This document shows positions 24,769-33,607 of a stretch of DNA of 64,000 bases, piece by piece. This DNA is from Candidatus Protochlamydia sp. (lineage in GTDB: Bacteria > Chlamydiota > Chlamydiia > Chlamydiales > Parachlamydiaceae): assembly GCA_013695355.1 (NCBI GenBank), contig JACDAQ010000012.1:1-64000 (forward strand), read 5' to 3'. The notes under the pieces were generated by a model, which saw nothing but the letters and a program-made list of their open reading frames with translations, did no database searches and had not been told where the DNA came from. Position numbers and translations under genes: made by a program. The first letter of the stretch is position 1. The number at the start of each line of letters is the position of its first letter.

Positions 24769-25830
24769 TTATCTCCGTTGAGTGTAATTTAATTCCACCC
24801 ATTGCTGGTAAGCCCCTGACCTTACATTCTCTACCCAGCATGGATTTTCCATGTACCATCTGATCGTTTTTTCAAGCCCTTCAGAGAAGGTGTGCTCAGG
24901 CCGCCACCCTAGCTCTCGCTTGATTTTTGAGCAGTCAATGGCATAGCGCAGATCGTGTCCAGGACGGTCTTTTACAAATACCAATAATTTTTGCAGTTCA
25001 TTCGGATCTGTCCGCTGAATAGAGGCTATGGTCCGAATTATCTCATGCACAAGGTCTATATTGCGCCATTCCGCTTCTCCCCCCACATTGTAGGTTTCGC
25101 CTTTACGTCCGTTCTGTAGTAAAAGATAAAGAGCTTTTGCATGGTCTTCGACATACAGCCAATCGCGAACATTAATCCCTTTCCCATAAACAGGCAAAGG
25201 TTTCCCTTCCAAGCAATTCAAAATCATGACTGGGATTAACTTTTCAGGAAAGTGGTAAGGGCCATAGTTGTTGCTGCAATTGGAAACGCAGGTCGATAGT
25301 CCATAGGTATGGTAGTAGGATCGGACCAAATGGTCTGAAGATGCCTTTGAAGCGGAGTAGGGAGAATTAGGCTGGTAGGGAGTCTCTTCAGTAAAGTAAC
25401 CCGTAGGTCCTAATGAGCCATACACTTCATCTGTTGAAACATGATGAAAATGGATATATGGATTTCTTCGGATAACTTCGAGCAGGTGGAAAGTTCCAAG
25501 AATATTTGTTTCGACAAATGCTTGAGGACCTAAAATGCTGCGGTCGACATGGCTTTCGGCAGCAAAGTGGATCACAGTGTCGATCGCATGCTCATGGCAT
25601 AAATGCTCGACAAGGGCTTCATTGCCAATGTTTCCCTGTACAAATTTATAACGGGAGTCATTGACCACAAGGGCCACATTTTCCAGATTGCCAGCATAGG
25701 TCAGCGCATCAAAATTAAGACAGGTCCCCTTAAAATTATTTGAAGGCGACAGTAAATAACGGATAAAAGCTGAACCAATAAATCCCGCTCCGCCTGTAAC
25801 TAAAATGTTTTGAAAATTTCTTTCAGCCAT
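24769..25830 (-). CDS. rfbB: dTDP-glucose 4,6-dehydratase
   Basis: Second step of dTDP-L-rhamnose synthesis: dTDP-glucose to dTDP-4-keto-6-deoxyglucose, using bound NAD. The 353-residue short-chain dehydrogenase-type protein has the Rossmann motif VTGGAGFIGSAFIRY at residues 11-25, the active-site YSASKA (Tyr/Lys) near 160, and the family segment STDEVYGSLG. Length is normal. Its ATG overlaps the rfbD stop by one base (TAATG). It is the last gene of the cluster. Confidence 0.96.
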   Translation of the reverse strand: MAERNFQNILVTGGAGFIGSAFIRYLLSPSNNFKGTCLNFDALTYAGNLENVALVVNDSRYKFVQGNIGNEALVEHLCHEHAIDTVIHFAAESHVDRSILGPQAFVETNILGTFHLLEVIRRNPYIHFHHVSTDEVYGSLGPTGYFTEETPYQPNSPYSASKASSDHLVRSYYHTYGLSTCVSNCSNNYGPYHFPEKLIPVMILNCLEGKPLPVYGKGINVRDWLYVEDHAKALYLLLQNGRKGETYNVGGEAEWRNIDLVHEIIRTIASIQRTDPNELQKLLVFVKDRPGHDLRYAIDCSKIKRELGWRPEHTFSEGLEKTIRWYMENPCWVENVRSGAYQQWVELNYTQRR

Positions 25831-26714
25831 TATTGCAACTCTTGGGTTTCTTGATACTTTTTATAGCTTACTAAATAATCATTTAAGGCTTCCTGCCAAG
25901 GTCTAGGGATTTTTCCTAAGTGTTGTTCCACTTTTTTAGTGCTCAGGGTAGAGTAAGAAGGTCTTTTTGCGGGCGTCGGATATTCATGCGTAAGAATGGG
26001 TTCAAGCACGCACTCTTTATGGATCAGTCGAAGGTCTTTCCCTTGCCGGTAAATCTCTTTTGCGAATTGAAACCAGTTGGTTTCAAAGGCATTTGCAAAA
26101 TGATAAATTCCTTCCTCGTCCAGCAAATCAAGCGTTGTTTCTGCAAGGTCTTGGCAATACGTCGGTCTGCCGATCTGATCGGCAACAATACGTAATTTTT
26201 CTTTTTCATTCATTAATTTAAGCATCGTTTGGACAAAATTATTTCCAGGCAGTCCGAACAGCCAGGAGGTCCTTACAACGCATGATCGTTCGTACTCATC
26301 CATCAGCTTCATTTCACCAGCGAGCTTGCTCATTCCATAAGCTCCCATTGGAGTGCAGCTATGCTCTTCAGTATAAGGAAGATGGCCTTGCCCATCAAAG
26401 ACATAATCTGTGGAAAAATGCACCACTCTGGCACCATGCCTTCTTCCTGCTATTCCTAGATGATGGGGGCCGATCGCATTGACCAAATAGGCCTGCTTTT
26501 GCTCGGTTTCCGCTTTATCGACCTGGGTATAGGCCGCGCAATTGATCACATGGGTGATTTTCTGTGTCCTTACAAAATCTGATACCTGGTCCAACTGAGT
26601 AATATCAATATCCTTATAATCATTGGCGATACAATCAATCTTACGTTTAGCCAGCAGTCGCTTAAAATGAGATCCTAGCATCCCGTCAGCTCCACAAATC
26701 CATATTTTTTTCAT
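25830..26714 (-). CDS. rfbD: dTDP-4-dehydrorhamnose reductase
   Basis: Final step, reducing dTDP-4-keto-L-rhamnose to dTDP-L-rhamnose with NAD(P)H. The 294-residue protein opens with WICGADGMLGSHF (dinucleotide binding) and has the catalytic YGMSKLAGE near residue 130, VNAIGPHHLG, and VRTSWLFG. It overlaps rfbC by four bases (ATGA), indicating coupled translation. Confidence 0.95.
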   Translation of the reverse strand: MKKIWICGADGMLGSHFKRLLAKRKIDCIANDYKDIDITQLDQVSDFVRTQKITHVINCAAYTQVDKAETEQKQAYLVNAIGPHHLGIAGRRHGARVVHFSTDYVFDGQGHLPYTEEHSCTPMGAYGMSKLAGEMKLMDEYERSCVVRTSWLFGLPGNNFVQTMLKLMNEKEKLRIVADQIGRPTYCQDLAETTLDLLDEEGIYHFANAFETNWFQFAKEIYRQGKDLRLIHKECVLEPILTHEYPTPAKRPSYSTLSTKKVEQHLGKIPRPWQEALNDYLVSYKKYQETQELQ

Positions 26715-27262
26715 TCTTTTGCTCCCGTTTTAAGTATGCTATTTTGGAAGAGAGGGGATTGTTCATCGCGCTCTGAGACGATAGGCTTTTCTGTCGGCCA
26801 AGTGATGTTCACTTGAGGATCATCCCAGCGAAAACCTTTTTCATAAAGAGGATCATAAGGGGTGCTGACTTTATAAAGCACATGCGCCTCTTCGCTTAAT
26901 ACACAAAAACCATGGGCAAAGCCGACAGGAATGAATAGCTGGCTATGCTCCTGGTCATCCAGTACGACAGCTTCCCATTGTCCAAATGTCGGGGAGGAAG
27001 GGCGGATATCCACCGCCACATCATAGATGCGGCCTACTGCAACTCTGATAAGCTTGGATTGGCCTGGCTCCGATTGGAAATGCATTCCCCGTATACACCC
27101 TCTCTGGGAGAAGGAATGATTGTCCTGGAGAAATGTTTCATCAATGCCTAATTTTTGATACAGCGGCTGCTTAAAACTTTCTAAAAAAAAGCCTCGGCTG
27201 TCTCTAAAAACTTTGGGCTTGATCAACTTCAAACCCTTTAAACGCAGTTCAACGACTTCCAT
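26711..27262 (-). CDS. rfbC: dTDP-4-dehydrorhamnose 3,5-epimerase
   Basis: Third pathway step, epimerising C3 and C5 of the keto sugar. The 183-residue cupin has [27 protein letters not shown] with the catalytic His, and [16 protein letters not shown]. The ATG at 27262 has a GGAAG Shine-Dalgarno five bases upstream; the in-frame GTG at 27268 is too close to it. It overlaps rfbA by 14 bases. Confidence 0.95.
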   Translation of the reverse strand: MEVVELRLKGLKLIKPKVFRDSRGFFLESFKQPLYQKLGIDETFLQDNHSFSQRGCIRGMHFQSEPGQSKLIRVAVGRIYDVAVDIRPSSPTFGQWEAVVLDDQEHSQLFIPVGFAHGFCVLSEEAHVLYKVSTPYDPLYEKGFRWDDPQVNITWPTEKPIVSERDEQSPLFQNSILKTGAKE

Positions 27263-28139
27263 GTGCACTTCCTTTTGCGGCTAATTCCATTAAATAGCGT
27301 CCATAGAGGCTTTTGCCAAGCTTTTCACCAGAATGCTGTAGCTGCTTCAGGGAAATAAAATTTTGCTCATAAGCAATTTCTTCTAAGGCTGCAATGCAAT
27401 GCCCTTGCCGTTCTTCAATGACCTGCACAAATTGGCTGGCCTGCATCAAACTTTCATAGGTACCTGCATCCAGCCAGGTAAATCCTCTGCCCATCACGTG
27501 GACCGAAGCCTGTCCGCGGCGTAAATATTCCTGGTTAACGTCTGTAATTTCCAATTCACCTCTGGGTGAAGGCTTCAAACCTTCGGCAATTTCAATGACC
27601 TGATTATCATAAAAATAAAGGCCAGTTACTGCAGTGAATGACTTAGGCTTTTTGGGCTTTTCTTCAATCGAAATAATTTTGCCTTCAGGATCAAATTCAA
27701 CCACTCCATATCTTTCTGGATCTTTGACCTCGTAACCAAATAGGGTGGCCCCGACTTTTTTCTCGCGGGCGCGTTGAAGCAAGGGGCCCAGATTGCTGCC
27801 GTAAAAAATGTTATCCCCTAAAATTAAACAAACTGGATCGTTCCCGATAAACTTTTTGCCTATGATAAAAGCTTCAGCCAGTCCATTTGGTTTTTCTTGG
27901 GCTTCATAACAAAAAGTAACACCTAAATGGCTTCCATCGCCCAGTAACCTTTTGAAAAGAGGCTGATCTTCGGGTGTGGAAATGATCAGGATCTCTTTAA
28001 TATGTGCCTGCATCAGTACAGAAATAGGGTAGTAGATCATTGGCTTATTATATACAGGCAACAGCTGTTTGGTAACTCCTAGGGTGAGCGGATGGAGGCG
28101 GGTTCCGCTACCTCCAGCCAAAACGATTCCTTTCATCAA
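27249..28139 (-). CDS. rfbA: Glucose-1-phosphate thymidylyltransferase
   Basis: First pathway step, forming dTDP-glucose from dTTP and glucose 1-phosphate. The 296-residue protein has the signature [13 protein letters not shown] at residues 6-18, [10 protein letters not shown] with the metal-binding Asp, and [10 protein letters not shown]. Its length is typical of RmlA. It leads the rfbACDB cluster; the 199-base gap upstream holds a degenerate family-1 repeat. Confidence 0.96.
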   Translation of the reverse strand: MMKGIVLAGGSGTRLHPLTLGVTKQLLPVYNKPMIYYPISVLMQAHIKEILIISTPEDQPLFKRLLGDGSHLGVTFCYEAQEKPNGLAEAFIIGKKFIGNDPVCLILGDNIFYGSNLGPLLQRAREKKVGATLFGYEVKDPERYGVVEFDPEGKIISIEEKPKKPKSFTAVTGLYFYDNQVIEIAEGLKPSPRGELEITDVNQEYLRRGQASVHVMGRGFTWLDAGTYESLMQASQFVQVIEERQGHCIAALEEIAYEQNFISLKQLQHSGEKLGKSLYGRYLMELAAKGSAHGSR

Positions 28140-28214
28140 AGCTCCGTTATTGAAAATAAAGAAATGGGGATATTAAAACGTCGCTTTGATTTTGTCAATT
28201 ACACTAACATGATT

Positions 28215-28338
28215 TATATCTGAGTGCCTCAAAAAATGGATTCTGCCACAGTTGGCGGATCTAAAACGAACCCGTATTGTAATATTAAATCGTTTAAGAT
28301 ACCCCATCCACCGGGTTTGACGCATTCACTTGGGTATA
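28215..28338. repeat. Degenerate family-1 palindromic repeat
   Basis: The right end TTCACTTGGGTATA is intact; the left end (TATATCTGAGTGCCTCAAAA) is degraded. The inner GTTGGCGGATCTAAAACG matches the copy at 38309-38471. It ends one base from the stop codon of the ABC permease, between that gene and rfbA. Confidence 0.7.
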
Positions 28339-29571
28339 TCAATCATGCCTCAAAGCCTTAATAGGATCCATAGCAGCTGCCTTACAGGCTGGATAAAGCC
28401 CTGAGCAAATTCCAACCCCAGAAGACATTGCAAGGGAAAGCAACACTGACCAGACTGTCACAATTGTTTTCCATTGTGCAATATAGCCTACAAGAAAAGA
28501 AAACCCAATCCCAATAAAAATTCCGAGAATGGCTCCTCCCAAAGTCAATAGAAGGGTTTCTAAAAGAAATTGGATCATGATGTGCCTTTTATTGGCTCCT
28601 ACCGCGCGCCGGATCCCAATTTCACGCGTCCTTTCTGTCACGGTCGCAAGCATAATGTTCATGATGCCAATTCCGCCGACCAGCAATGAAATGGCTGCTA
28701 TGCTTCCGAGGACCCAATTAAAGGTTGCTTGAGTCCTTTGGGCCTGATTGAATAACTCTTGTGGGATAATAATTTGATAATCGTCATGTCCGGCATGTAA
28801 ACGGACCAATAGTTGTTTTACCAATTGAGAAGCTATCTCCATGTGTTCGGGCTGGTCGATTTGAAGAATAATTTCCGACACTTTTTCTTTTGTTAGTAGG
28901 GAGCGGTACAAAGCTTTTTCACTTCCTAAAGGCAGAAAAATAATTTTGTCAAGATTGCGAGTTGTAATGGCTAGGTTCTTGCTTCCTTTCCATTGTGTGG
29001 GCTTTAATACGCCAACAACTTCATATTGAAAGTTTTCTATTCTTATCGAATTTCCAACATGCCCTTGTTCTCCGAGGGTTTTGGCAATTTCGTAACCCAG
29101 CACGCAAACAAGCTGTCGCCTTTCACGATCAATACCGCAAATGAATCTTCCTTCGGAAAGTTTTAATTCCTTCATTTCGCCGAAAGAAGCCGACACGCCT
29201 AAAATTTCAGGGGCGGTATTTTCAGGGAGTCCCGCTACCGAAGCTTCGATGACCTTGATCGGAGCCTGGTAAGTCAAAAAAGAAACATTTTTTTTCAATG
29301 CCTCGCCATCCTGCTCAGTTAGGCCTTTGGAGCGCCTTTCAAAGGCTGCTTTTTGCTGATCTTCGGATAAAACATTCTGCCGGATGATGAGGTTGTTCAT
29401 TCCCAACTGCTGGATCTGTTCCAGGGTTTCCTGCTTGGCCCCTTCGCCGATTGAAAGCATGGTGATGACCGCCACGACCCCAAATAATACGCCCAAAGTA
29501 CTTAAAAGAGTGCGTAGGCGGTGCATCAAAAGGGAGCGCAGGCATTTATGAAAGGTATCAATAACGATCAT
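28339..29571 (-). CDS. MacB-type ABC transporter permease
   Basis: A 410-residue inner-membrane subunit. There is one membrane helix at the N-terminus (about residues 18-40, with [20 protein letters not shown]), a periplasmic MacB-PCD domain (~45-270), then three helices in an FtsX domain. It includes [19 protein letters not shown], the coupling segment that contacts the ATPase. Here the ATPase is a separate gene. The ATG overlaps the ATPase stop by one base (TGATG). The repeat at 28215-28338 abuts its stop codon. Confidence 0.92.
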   Translation of the reverse strand: MIVIDTFHKCLRSLLMHRLRTLLSTLGVLFGVVAVITMLSIGEGAKQETLEQIQQLGMNNLIIRQNVLSEDQQKAAFERRSKGLTEQDGEALKKNVSFLTYQAPIKVIEASVAGLPENTAPEILGVSASFGEMKELKLSEGRFICGIDRERRQLVCVLGYEIAKTLGEQGHVGNSIRIENFQYEVVGVLKPTQWKGSKNLAITTRNLDKIIFLPLGSEKALYRSLLTKEKVSEIILQIDQPEHMEIASQLVKQLLVRLHAGHDDYQIIIPQELFNQAQRTQATFNWVLGSIAAISLLVGGIGIMNIMLATVTERTREIGIRRAVGANKRHIMIQFLLETLLLTLGGAILGIFIGIGFSFLVGYIAQWKTIVTVWSVLLSLAMSSGVGICSGLYPACKAAAMDPIKALRHD

Positions 29572-30275
29572 CAAATCAATAAGGGTTTTGTTGCTTCGGA
29601 AACTATTTTTCCATCACACATTCGAATTAGACGACGGCAATGCGCACCTACATGCTCATCATGTGTGACTGTCAAGATTGTGACTCCCTGGCGATTTAAT
29701 TCGTCAAATAATTTAAGGATAGTATTTCCCGTATCCGTATCGAGGTTGCCCGTCGGTTCATCCGCCAAAATAAGTAAAGGGTCAATGGCCAGAGCGCGGG
29801 CGATAGCCGCGCGCTGGGTCTCGCCTCCTGAAAGTTCTGAGGGAACATGATAGAGGCGATGGCTCAAACCTACTCTATCAATAGATTCCAAAATTCTTTT
29901 TTTCATTTGCACAGGGTCATGATATTTACTTTGATAGAGAAAAGGAATGGCAATGTTATCATAAACATTTAGTTGGGAAATGAGGTTGAAGGATTGAAAA
30001 ACGAAACCGATCTTTGAAGCCCGGATGAGGGCCAGCGCCTGGTCGTCAAGTGTCGACACATCTTCCCCGTCAAGCCAGTAATGTCCGGTTGAAGGTTTGT
30101 CCAAACAGCCAATCAAGTGCAGCAGCGTCGATTTTCCAGAGCCTGAGGGTCCCATGATGGCTAAAGAGTCGCCTGCGTGGATAATTAAATTAATGCTCTG
30201 CAAAGCTTCAACCTGGCCATGCCCCATTGGGTAAGACTTTCCCAGATTTTGCACCTTAACCAGGACCTTGCTCAT
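29571..30275 (-). CDS. ABC transporter ATP-binding protein (LolD/MacB type)
   Basis: The real start is the ATG at 30275 ([18 protein letters not shown]); the open frame upstream overlaps the adaptor gene and lacks homology. The 234-residue protein has Walker [12 protein letters not shown], signature [16 protein letters not shown], Walker [14 protein letters not shown] and switch His in TVTHD. It energises the permease encoded next. A four-base ATGA overlap with the upstream adaptor gene shows tight coupling. Confidence 0.94.
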   Translation of the reverse strand: MSKVLVKVQNLGKSYPMGHGQVEALQSINLIIHAGDSLAIMGPSGSGKSTLLHLIGCLDKPSTGHYWLDGEDVSTLDDQALALIRASKIGFVFQSFNLISQLNVYDNIAIPFLYQSKYHDPVQMKKRILESIDRVGLSHRLYHVPSELSGGETQRAAIARALAIDPLLILADEPTGNLDTDTGNTILKLFDELNRQGVTILTVTHDEHVGAHCRRLIRMCDGKIVSEATKPLLI

Positions 30276-31702
30276 TTTGTTTTCCGTGGAACGAGCAGGC
30301 AGACTTCTTCCCCCTCCTGTATTCCTTCTATGACCTGCATCCATTGTTCATTACTGATGCCAGTTCTCACGAATCGTTTTTCATAGCCAGGTTTGGTGTG
30401 AACATAGCAATAGTAATTTCTTTTTTCTCCAAAAACAGCATGCAAAGGGACGGATAATGCATTTTCTTCCGACTGGGCATGCAGCGTTACACGCGTGGTC
30501 ATTCCAGGCCTCAGGCGATGATCGACATCGTTCAGCGCGATCCGCACCTCAAAATACTTCTCCTCAGTCAGGCGCCCTATATCAGCCAAAGCTAAAATCC
30601 CAATCGATGAAATAGTACCCCTTAAATTAAGGTGAGGATAGGCATCTACCTCGATCGTGGCTTTTTTTCCTGCCTCAATCTTAAAGAGATCAATTTCCCT
30701 GACACGGGTCTTTACTACCATGGAGCTTAGATCGGGCAGGTCCATTAAGGCCTGGTTTCTGACGAGGATATCGCCAATACGCGGTTTTCGCTTTTGGCCT
30801 GAGCGGTATTCTTCACGGTGTACAACCATACCTGGGGCTGGTGCCAGAATTTGGGTCTCTTCCAGCTCTTTGCTCCCTTCCTCCAATTGAGAATGGAAAT
30901 CTTCTAATAACTGGTTAGCCTGGCTGAGATAGGCTTTGGCCTTCGCTATTTTATAAAGCCCGGTTTTAAATGTCTCTTCCTGCTTGATCTTTGCCCGTTT
31001 ATAATTGGTTTCCGCTTTTTTAATCAGCATGGGATAGACGTGGTTAACATAACTGTCATGCTGAAGTTTACTTACCTCGTACGCTTCTTTCTCTTCATCC
31101 AGTTTTTTTTGGGCTTGCCGCAACTCTGTAGGATTTAAAAAACCTTGTTCCTGTAAAGCCATCAGATCATTTGAATAGGAATTTAGCTCTTCATATTTTA
31201 ACCAGGCCTTTTGAAGGGCTCCTTTTAAACGGGAAGTTTCTTGCGGGCCATCTCCACGAATGATTTTTTCAATTTCCATTTCGGCTGTCTCGACCTCATA
31301 CACTGCCGTTTTGTTTTCATGCTCTGCTTGACTTTCTTCCCATTGAAGAGTTTGCTGCGAGGTGATCAAATGAGCTTCCTGCTCTTTAATTAGCGTTTGC
31401 AGCTTGTGCAATTTTTCCTCAAAGGGGGTCGGGTCCATTTTTACTAAAACCTGACCGGGAACGACGGTAATTCCATCGGGGATCAGATCAATGATTTTTC
31501 CTAGATCTCCCTTAATGGAAGAGGCAATGATCGTCGAACGGGCCGCTTCGAGCTCGCCTACTGTTTTAATATCGACAATCAAATGGCGCCGCTCGGCTGG
31601 GGCCAGCGGTACAGAATGGATGAGAGGGGCCGGTTGCCATTGCCAAAATGCTATCAAGCTAAGAACAGCAATGAAACCTGCCCCAAGAAAAAATTTAAGC
31701 AT
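30272..31702 (-). CDS. MacA/HlyD-type periplasmic adaptor protein
   Basis: A 476-residue membrane fusion protein: N-terminal anchor or signal (LKFFLGAGFIAVLSLIAFW), a split lipoyl domain (GDLGKIIDLIPDGITVVPGQ ... ILAPAPGMVVHREEYRSGQ), and a long coiled-coil hairpin between them (about residues 90-280). Beta-barrel and membrane-proximal domains (LRPGMTTRVTLHA) follow. It bridges the inner-membrane ABC complex and a TolC-like channel. The long hairpin suggests a tall adaptor of the MacA kind. Confidence 0.92.
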   Translation of the reverse strand: MLKFFLGAGFIAVLSLIAFWQWQPAPLIHSVPLAPAERRHLIVDIKTVGELEAARSTIIASSIKGDLGKIIDLIPDGITVVPGQVLVKMDPTPFEEKLHKLQTLIKEQEAHLITSQQTLQWEESQAEHENKTAVYEVETAEMEIEKIIRGDGPQETSRLKGALQKAWLKYEELNSYSNDLMALQEQGFLNPTELRQAQKKLDEEKEAYEVSKLQHDSYVNHVYPMLIKKAETNYKRAKIKQEETFKTGLYKIAKAKAYLSQANQLLEDFHSQLEEGSKELEETQILAPAPGMVVHREEYRSGQKRKPRIGDILVRNQALMDLPDLSSMVVKTRVREIDLFKIEAGKKATIEVDAYPHLNLRGTISSIGILALADIGRLTEEKYFEVRIALNDVDHRLRPGMTTRVTLHAQSEENALSVPLHAVFGEKRNYYCYVHTKPGYEKRFVRTGISNEQWMQVIEGIQEGEEVCLLVPRKTK

Positions 31703-31718
31703 TATTTAAATCGACTCT

Positions 31719-33134
31719 CTAAATTTTTGGTTTATCTGCCAGACTGCCCATGGCAGCTAAAAGCTGGTATTGGCCTACAATATGTTCAATTAGAACGCCC
31801 CAATAAGTCAGATCGGCCGAACGAAATGATTTTTCTGCCTGGATGACATCAAAATTATTTGCCATTCCATGGTCAAATTTAATCTGAGCAAGATGAAGCT
31901 CTCCTTCCGCGGTATGCATTTGTTTTTTTTGCACTTCGATCCTTTTAAAAGCCCGATGAAGTGTTCTAAGGGCCTTTTTCACTTCAACTGTCAAATTAGC
32001 CCGCGTCTCTTCGATGCTCCGGCCGGCACTATCTATTCCAAGCAAGCTTTGTTCATAGGCGATCCGATCTCTTTTAGGATCGAAATCGGTTGAGGTGGAA
32101 AAACCAACTCCCCATGTACTTTCACGGTGCCTTGAACAGGAACGGGTAAAATACTGGTCTCTACCGCAATTAGAATAATTTAACACTAAATTAAGCTCAG
32201 GATATAATTTTTTCTGCGCTATACTAGACAAACGATAGTTTTCACGCCACTGATCTTCGGCCTGATCCATTTCAGACCGGTTATCAATTGCCAGCTGAAT
32301 CGCTTCATCTTCTTGGAAGGGGTTAGGGCTGTAAACAAGGGGAACATCGACTTGAATGCGCGTATTGAGCGGCAAAGCAAGCAAATTACGCAAAGCGTCT
32401 TCTGCATCCTGCAGCCTTTCCTGCGCCCCGGTCAAATTATCTTCGGCATGATGTAATTCGATCTCGGCCCGATAGACATCCAGCGCATCCGATAGTCCTA
32501 TTTTTTCCTTCAATTTGGCTGCCTGAAAATACTTATTTATTCTCTGATACGACTCCTCGCTAATCTCTAATGTCTTTTGGGCTTTAATGATTTCATAAAG
32601 GGATGTAATGGCACGTAAGATAACCTGGATTTGGGCCTGGTATAAATTGCGGGCAGCTGTTCTCAATCTGAATTGAGCACCCTTTACTGCAGATAGCTGA
32701 TAATCCCTGCCGAATCCCCGTAAAAGGGGTTGAGAAATCAAGGCCCGCAGATCGGTGTTGTAATGTTCCTTAGTTTTTAGAATCGAGGGCTCCAATGAAA
32801 GAGTTGTGCCGCATTGAAATTTTTTGCTGAAATCAATGCCACCGCCTAAAGATATTCCAGAACCTGCAGATCCTCCGCCCACATAACCTGCTCGGCTGTT
32901 AGGGGTGATTTGAACATCAAATTCACTCCATGCAAGTTCAATGGAATAGTGCGACTGTACATAATTTTCCTGAGTATTAATCAATTGGCGGTTGCATTCT
33001 AAAGCCCTTGAAAGGGCTAATTCCAAAGTTAAAAGCAGGCATGGCTCTTCAGGTGAGCCAACCTCCTCTTCGTTTTGAGCTGAGAATAAACAGGTGGTAA
33101 AAAGAAGGGTGAAAATAAAAAGTGGATAAAACAT
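31719..33134 (-). CDS. TolC-family outer-membrane efflux protein
   Basis: Outer-membrane channel of the tripartite exporter, with two OEP repeats (for example LTLELALSRALECNRQLI in the first and FDPKRDRIAYEQSLLGIDSA near the second) and long amphipathic helices. The start is set at the ATG at 33134 because MFYPLFIFTLLFTTCLFSAQ is a clear signal peptide. The open frame extends upstream to 33251 but runs through repeat DNA (33176-33197), so it is not likely to be coding. About 471 residues. No strong Shine-Dalgarno is visible. Confidence 0.9.
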   Translation of the reverse strand: MFYPLFIFTLLFTTCLFSAQNEEEVGSPEEPCLLLTLELALSRALECNRQLINTQENYVQSHYSIELAWSEFDVQITPNSRAGYVGGGSAGSGISLGGGIDFSKKFQCGTTLSLEPSILKTKEHYNTDLRALISQPLLRGFGRDYQLSAVKGAQFRLRTAARNLYQAQIQVILRAITSLYEIIKAQKTLEISEESYQRINKYFQAAKLKEKIGLSDALDVYRAEIELHHAEDNLTGAQERLQDAEDALRNLLALPLNTRIQVDVPLVYSPNPFQEDEAIQLAIDNRSEMDQAEDQWRENYRLSSIAQKKLYPELNLVLNYSNCGRDQYFTRSCSRHRESTWGVGFSTSTDFDPKRDRIAYEQSLLGIDSAGRSIEETRANLTVEVKKALRTLHRAFKRIEVQKKQMHTAEGELHLAQIKFDHGMANNFDVIQAEKSFRSADLTYWGVLIEHIVGQYQLLAAMGSLADKPKI

Positions 33135-33175
33135 CCTAAAGAATAAATTCACTCCATATGAAATTATTTTACATA

Positions 33176-33197
33176 AGAACCTGTTCAATATCTGTGG
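33176..33197. repeat. Half copy of the AGAACCTG repeat (family 3)
   Basis: AGAACCTGTTCAATATCTGT matches the left two-thirds of the 31-bp repeat at 17534; the right arm is absent. It lies just upstream of the TolC-like gene start. Confidence 0.6.
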
Positions 33198-33241
33198 ATG
33201 CTTTGCTGCTACAAATACGCTAGGAAGCCTCAAAAAGCTGA

Positions 33242-33420
33242 AATAATTCACTCATTTTTTCCTCTCTGTGATCTCTGCGGGCTCTGTGGTAAAAATTGCT
33301 AAGAAGCTCAAAATATTATAAACCACAGAGCCCACAGGGAGGGGAAAGGGGATAACCTCTCTTATAAAAATGAAAAATTCCAAATTCGAATTACCTTTGG
33401 TAATATTCATAAAAAAAACA
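33242..33420. repeat. Family-2 repeat with CACAGAG inverted arms
   Basis: CTCTGTGATCTCTGCGGGCT (33263 onward) and ACCACAGAGCCCACAGGGAG (33324 onward) form inverted arms. The following GGGGATAACCTCT and the AAATTCCAAATT tail are shared with 60556-60744 over about 180 bases. With the adjacent 33517-33560 copy of family 1, it makes up most of the 473-base gap between the TolC gene and the gene ending at 33608. Confidence 0.75.
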
Positions 33421-33516
33421 TATGGTTACAGTAGACCAAACGATTTTAAATTTCAAATTTTATTGGGGTTATTCATTCAAATTTAAAATTAAAAAATATT
33501 TAAATCCCGGAAGGAA

Positions 33517-33560
33517 GTATACCCAAGTGAATTCAAATTTTTGAATTCACTTGGGTATAC
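33517..33560. repeat. Family-1 repeat collapsed to a perfect 44-bp palindrome
   Basis: Arms GTATACCCAAGTGAATTCAAA (21 bases) are perfect inverted copies separated by TT. These are exactly the ends of the 164-bp family-1 elements with the entire interior removed. Confidence 0.9.
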
Positions 33561-33607
33561 ATTTACAAACTAGTTATCCCGCCCTTCAGCAAGGACTACT
33601 GATAAAT

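Noticed and set aside
30276-30344. 23-codon extension of the ABC ATPase
   Set aside because: Overlaps the adaptor gene and lacks homology; the ATGA overlap at 30275 explains the start.
33135-33251. 39-codon N-terminal extension of the TolC-like protein
   Set aside because: It crosses a family-3 repeat and would bury a clear signal peptide inside the protein.
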